Shown here one piece after another: positions 59,956-64,000 of a stretch of 64,000 nucleotides of DNA; the first letter of the stretch is position 1, and each line of letters opens with the position of its first letter. The DNA comes from Garcia nutans (taxonomy: Eukaryota > Streptophyta > Magnoliopsida > Malpighiales > Euphorbiaceae), in contig CANTUV010000022.1 in NCBI GenBank assembly GCA_947685225.1, positions 8,536,501 to 8,600,500 on the forward strand, in the 5' to 3' direction. The position numbers and the translations under genes are program-made. Below the pieces are notes generated by a model. The model worked only from the letters and a program-made list of their open reading frames with translations, searched no databases and was not told where the DNA came from.

Positions 59956-60534
59956 AAAAATACTAAATAACAAAATTTTATAAAAATATTGTATATATAT
60001 ATATTAAAAATTTATAAAAATATTATAGATGTATTAAAAATTTATAAAAATACGATATATATTAAGTATATATTAAATATATTTTTAGTATATATCATAA
60101 AAATAAAAAAATCATATATTTGTAAATTTTAAAAAATAATAAAAAGTTAAAAAAAAGTAGTATTTCATGAACTTTCCTCAAAGCAAAATCCCCCCTTCAA
60201 CATTCAATTATCTGGACAATGTTATTCCATTAGCAATGACAATCTTTAATTAAGAGCAAAGAAGATCTAAAAAGGATTTGGCTTTTTAATTTTGCTTAAT
60301 AATCAAACCATAATCATTATTTTAAACATTATTATAGCTCTTTGGATTATGCCCTTTATTGTGAGCTAACTATGTTAGAAGCTTTTGGTAAAGCAAATTT
60401 TCAAGTTTTGTTCGGACTAAAAGATGAAAATGCCGAGCAATTCTAAATAATCCACTTAAGCTTATTTCTATTTAGAAGATGGCTTTGTATAATGTTAAAA
60501 ACAGAGAAGCAAAGTTGATATCTAGTCGTAAATC
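59956..60534. other. AT-rich spacer
   Basis: Begins with ATATTAAAAATTTATAAAAAT repeats (59970-60060). No gene recognised. Confidence 0.5.
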
Positions 60535-60770
60535 GTTGGGAGCAACAGACAATCCCACATCGATTGAAACAAAGTGAAAGCTGTGCAAAACGCCCTGCAA
60601 ACTACTGAGCAAAGCAGCTAACCAAATCGCTCACCCACGCGACTAGCACAAGTCAAACTATTCTCTCGCATTTTACTGAAGAAAACCGTGTCCTCGCCGC
60701 AATGAAGCGCATACGCCTTTTTCTGGAGGCTTCTCTTCCTCTGGAAGATGGCCCACTAAATGTAAGTTTG
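60535..60770 (+). other. GC-richer island with possible first exon
   Basis: ATCCCACATCG at 60552-60562 matches the plant U-snRNA upstream element exactly, but there is no TATA box at the right distance. An ATG near 60702 opens a frame MKRIRLFLEASLPLEDGPLN that meets GTAAGT, a good splice donor, near 60761. I do not know the protein, and no later exon is recognisable before retroelement sequence begins. It may be the first exon of a gene destroyed by insertions. Confidence 0.3.
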
Positions 60771-61649
60771 AATTTTTGTGTCAGTCTGTGATTGGGCCAA
60801 TGGTTTATCAAATGGATCGTTCAATGGTTGTATCAGATTAAACTGTTGTGTAGTTCTGTGATTGGGCCGATAAGTGTATCAGATGCATGATAGAATTCCG
60901 TTATGAAATGGTAATTCCGTTACGTAATTCCTTGATTATTGGACAGATTTTTTGCCAACTTTATGCATATCATCAATCAATTGTATATGTATGTCGTACT
61001 AAATAAACAAAATTTGGGTGTTCAAAATATAATCATTTGATGAAGTTATTAGCTTGGAATCTATTTGTGTCTCTTATTAATTACCAGTGCAATTTAATCA
61101 TATTTTTATTTACTTTATATCTTCAAAATATGTCAATATACACAATTATTATTATATTTAAATATTATTTTCAATAATCTTGAATATCAAATAAAAAATA
61201 AATATATAAATCAATTGATAAAATAATTATTTACATGAAATTTATAAAAAAAATATAATAATACGAAAAACAATGAATAAGGTAACTTCATAAAAATTTA
61301 TAATTATTGACATGAACGGAAATTTTTTTTAAACAACTAGGGCGTTCAACTTTTATATAAAATAAATTATAAATATGTGAACAATTTAATTCCTGTCACT
61401 TGGAAAAATATTCAAATTTTTATCATTTTTTTTTCATGTTAAGTTTTAAAAAATAAATATTTTATCAATATTAAAGTAAAATATATTTAGATTGTATATC
61501 CATTGCTATCTATATTTCTAATTAGATCAGTCAGTCGTTAAAATATTTCTATTAAGCAACATCTGATGATAATGAGATTTGAGATGGTAGTCTTGAGCGA
61601 CAATTATATAATGTTGTGTAGGTTATGTTTAATAGGTGGATTCATAACT
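60771..61649. other. Spacer, possible intron
   Basis: No exon or repeat recognised. A 14-base word (GTCTGTGATTGGGCC-like) repeats at about 60783 and 60855. Confidence 0.4.
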
Positions 61650-61912
61650 CTAATTTCATAATAGTAATGATTGTCATCTATAATTTATTAGTTTATGAAT
61701 TATTGTGTGAAAGCCATGTACTTTCCCTTTTTCTTGGCATTGATAATGTGCCATTGTGTTTGGGTGGTAACATTAATATTGCATCTCAACTTTTGAAATG
61801 TTGCATTAGAAAATATCTTAAGTGAATAATCTTGCCATATTATCACTTGAATGAAGTTGTTGAACAACTATTTCATCTTTCTTTTGAAGGTCATTTATGA
61901 AGAATTTCGAAG

Positions 61913-62435
61913 AAATATGTTGAAATTATTAAGTATATTCTCTCATTAAGGCTCATCAAGCATATCTCCTAGATAAGTGGACTTCTCGGCACCAACATGT
62001 GGTATTAGAGTCGATGGTTCGATAGAACGAGTATGGAAACAATGGTCGTATTCTATGATTGTGTATGTCCTTCTGTATAAAAGAAGAGCAAAGGTTACTC
62101 CCGGTTGGGCCCAGATTGATGGAAGTATAAAGAGTTCTAGGTGACGTTGTATACTTAGGTCAATGTCTAAAAAGACTTCTGCTTAAGGAGGAGCCCAAGC
62201 CCATTGTGTGAGCTCACACTTGAGAGGGAGATTGTTGAAATTATTAAGCGTGAGAGGAATCTCACATTGGAAAGAGATGAGATTAATGAGAGATATATAA
62301 GTAGAAAAGATCCATAAACTCAATGCCTTAAGGTTTTGGATTGAAGCGTGGTATCAAGTCCATGAATATATTTCCTCGTTAAGACCTATCAAACATATCT
62401 CCCAAGCAAGTAGACTTCTTGGCGCCAACAAAATA
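61913..62435 (-). mobile_element. TRIM retroelement with 5-bp TSD
   Basis: AAATA at 61913-61917 and 62431-62435 flanks an element of 513 bp. LTR-like repeats at 61918-61997 and 62233-62430 share the start TGTTGAAATTATTAAG and the end TCTCGGCACCAACA/TCTTGGCGCCAACA. The left copy lacks an inner part of about 118 bases. After the left LTR comes TGGTATTAGAG (62000-62010), a primer binding site for initiator tRNA-Met with one change. Before the right LTR lies GAGAGGGAGATTG. The element itself is on the plus strand, although the copia host reads on the minus strand. No protein is encoded. Confidence 0.88.
62233..62430 (+). repeat. 3' LTR of the TRIM
   Basis: 198 bp with ATCTCACATTGG, a TATA box GATATATAAG (62295-62304) and the CTCAATGCCTTAAGGTTTTGG stretch that recurs in plant TRIM and LTR sequences. 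Confidence 0.8.
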
Positions 62436-63593
62436 TATGTTATACCATTTCTTTAATTGAGCTATGCATGCTATATTTGGAATCTTTTCTTCAAAGGCAA
62501 ACTAAATATCATACTTGATATGATGGATAGATGATCTTAGTCAAATATATTCTCGACTTACTTTATGAATTGAGATAATTTTCACATGATTTGAATCAAT
62601 AGCAACTTGAGTTTATTTCGTATGTCGTCATAATATAGTTGTACATACACATGTGAATAATATTCTATTTGAGGTCGAGTTTTATGTGGATTAAATAAAT
62701 ATTTTGTATCTTCATATCTAACTAATTCTGGTTCAAATTCTCTTGAATAAAACAATCCCATATTAATTGTTCCTTATAGATATTTAAGAATATGTTTATT
62801 ACTATTCCAATGCCTTCATGCTAGAGAATAACTAAATATTGCTTATAAACTTACAATAAATGTTATAAAAAGGTTGATTATTACTATCAAAGTAGCACTT
62901 ATATGTGCTATTTCAGAACTAAGAAGTTCATTATTCTCGAGGATGAAAATAGTCTTATTCAAAATAGACTTATTCTCTTTTAGCGAAATTACAACATTAA
63001 GATACTCAATAGATGTATTTTTATCTATGCAAATTGTTTTAAGATATTTTATCTATAAGTTGATAATTGAACAGAAATTCCTTTTTAAATGCTCAATATG
63101 GAAGGTTGAAATAAAACTTTATTTTTTTTTTCAAGATTTTTTTATTTCAAATTCTTTCTTTAAATAATCAATTACATTTTGGAACTCTTCAAATTATATT
63201 TAAATCAACATATACAATAATAATAATAAAATTTTGATCCAAATCTTTTTATAAAAACACAAAGGTAAATAAGATCTTTTTTTATATCATTTATTCAACA
63301 AATATTATCGAGATGATTATATTATACGCTTAGTCAATATAATGATTTTTGTAAATTTATTAAACAAACTTCCCATGGATATTTACATGCTTAAGATATT
63401 TTAAATGCTTCAAGGATTTTCATATGAATTTCACAATCAAGTCAATCATATAAATATATTATAACAATATCAATTAGAAGCATATCAAAATTTTCACGTA
63501 TTGTCAAATAAATAAAATATTTAGAAGTGATTATGTCTATCACATGAGAATGTCTCTTGATAATCAATTTTGGATTTGTGCAAAAATTCTTGT

Positions 63594-64000
63594 TGTAACA
63601 CCTTATATCTACGTACGTACAATAAATATATTTTGTATACATAGAATAAGCATATAGAATATAAGAATTCCACAATAGTTATTTTCTCATTTAAATATCA
63701 AAGTTAATTATAAACTTATAAGAGAAAATTTCTTAAAAAAATTTGTCAGAGTTTTATCTATAATTTTGTCAAATTTCAAAATACAAACAATAAAACCTGC
63801 ATAAAACAGCACTCTAAAAATATATATTTTTGCAAAATTCACCATTTCTTCAAAAAATATCACTTTAAAGATTTACATCAACAATTTTCATATTTAAAAC
63901 ATTGTTGGTCTTATTTACATATATGAACATAACATTTCTCAAAACTCATTTAATATACATATGATATGATTTAAATATACAAAAACCAAAGTGCATTGCA
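63594..64000 (-). mobile_element. Gypsy LTR, runs off the right edge
   Basis: Plus strand begins TGTAACACCTTATATCTAC and continues like the start of the LTR at 51352 (TGTAACATCC, then TATACAT, AATATAAGAAT). On the minus strand this is the 3' end of an LTR. No primer binding site precedes it, so it is the 3' LTR or a solo LTR. It sits directly in the copia RT sequence. Confidence 0.65.

Larger units (their letters stand above)
61650..63593 (-). pseudogene. Ty1/copia RT and RNase H pseudogene, split by a TRIM
   Basis: Minus strand, in order: RT start (KRHSHVIDIITSKYFIYL, about 63560), FDMLLIDIVIIYLYD (63480), LQKSLY and FIKRF (63260-63360), the catalytic region reading YVDLNII (63205), IEHLKRN, ARRHWNSNKHILKYL (62810), the RNase H region (YEDTKYLFNPHKTRPQ, about 62690) and VQQLHSSDNMARLF near 61850. 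Stops and frameshifts are frequent. The right end is cut by an LTR at 63594 and the middle is interrupted at 61918-62430. Confidence 0.85.

Noticed and set aside
61625..61825. 66-residue plus-strand frame
   Set aside because: It lies antisense to the end of the copia pseudogene and has no recognisable domain.

Overview
The window is nuclear DNA of a flowering plant. It has very AT-rich, non-coding spacer, one long intronless leucine-rich-repeat receptor kinase gene, and many decayed plant-type transposable elements (Ty3/gypsy chromoviruses, Tat/Athila-type elements, Ty1/copia, LINEs, tRNA-derived SINEs, a TRIM and hAT-like elements). The kinase reads as a eudicot BRL2/VH1. The exact species cannot be told from the sequence. 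I saw no tRNA, rRNA or CRISPR feature.

Layout. 1-2.4 kb: a large gypsy LTR that runs in from the left edge. 3.6-5.9 kb: an RTE-like LINE on the minus strand. 5.9-7.2 kb: a possible hAT-like MITE and a 5'-truncated LINE with a clean 16-bp target-site duplication (TSD). 8.1-11.5 kb: the only intact gene, BRL2/VH1-like, on the minus strand, with its leader and promoter to about 11.8 kb. 12-25.9 kb: spacer with two SINEs that keep their TSDs, a Tat-type LTR, a third SINE split by a hAT-like MITE, an AT-rich dispersed repeat and two inverted repeats. 25.9-31.6 kb: a full-length but heavily mutated chromovirus (Galadriel-like) with both LTRs. 32-34 kb: a possible CACTA-type remnant. 36.2-42.7 kb: a Tat/Athila-type element that keeps gag-protease but has lost reverse transcriptase and integrase. 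42.7-48.1 kb: a 5'-truncated Tekay/Del-like chromovirus with a 2.4-kb LTR. 48.4-55.65 kb: a 7.25-kb composite with hAT-like ends and a perfect 8-bp TSD, containing LTR and copia fragments. 55.65-56.15 kb: the lectin-domain pseudogene it interrupts. 57.5-60 kb: two further copies of the AT-rich repeat, one carrying a hAT-like MITE with an 8-bp TSD. 60.5-60.8 kb: an isolated GC-richer patch with a possible first exon. 61.65-63.6 kb: a copia RT/RNase H pseudogene split by a complete TRIM. 63.6 kb to the end: another gypsy LTR.

Expected activity is limited to the receptor kinase. Elsewhere the interest lies in the order of nested insertions, read from TSDs. Three of the four reverse transcriptases have lost a catalytic aspartate. 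I found no convincing new multi-gene system. The best leads are the composite hAT-like insertion in the lectin gene, a heat-shock-element array in a gypsy LTR, recurring GC-rich palindrome clusters in otherwise different LTRs, and an LTR bounded by a polypurine tract on one side and a primer binding site on the other.
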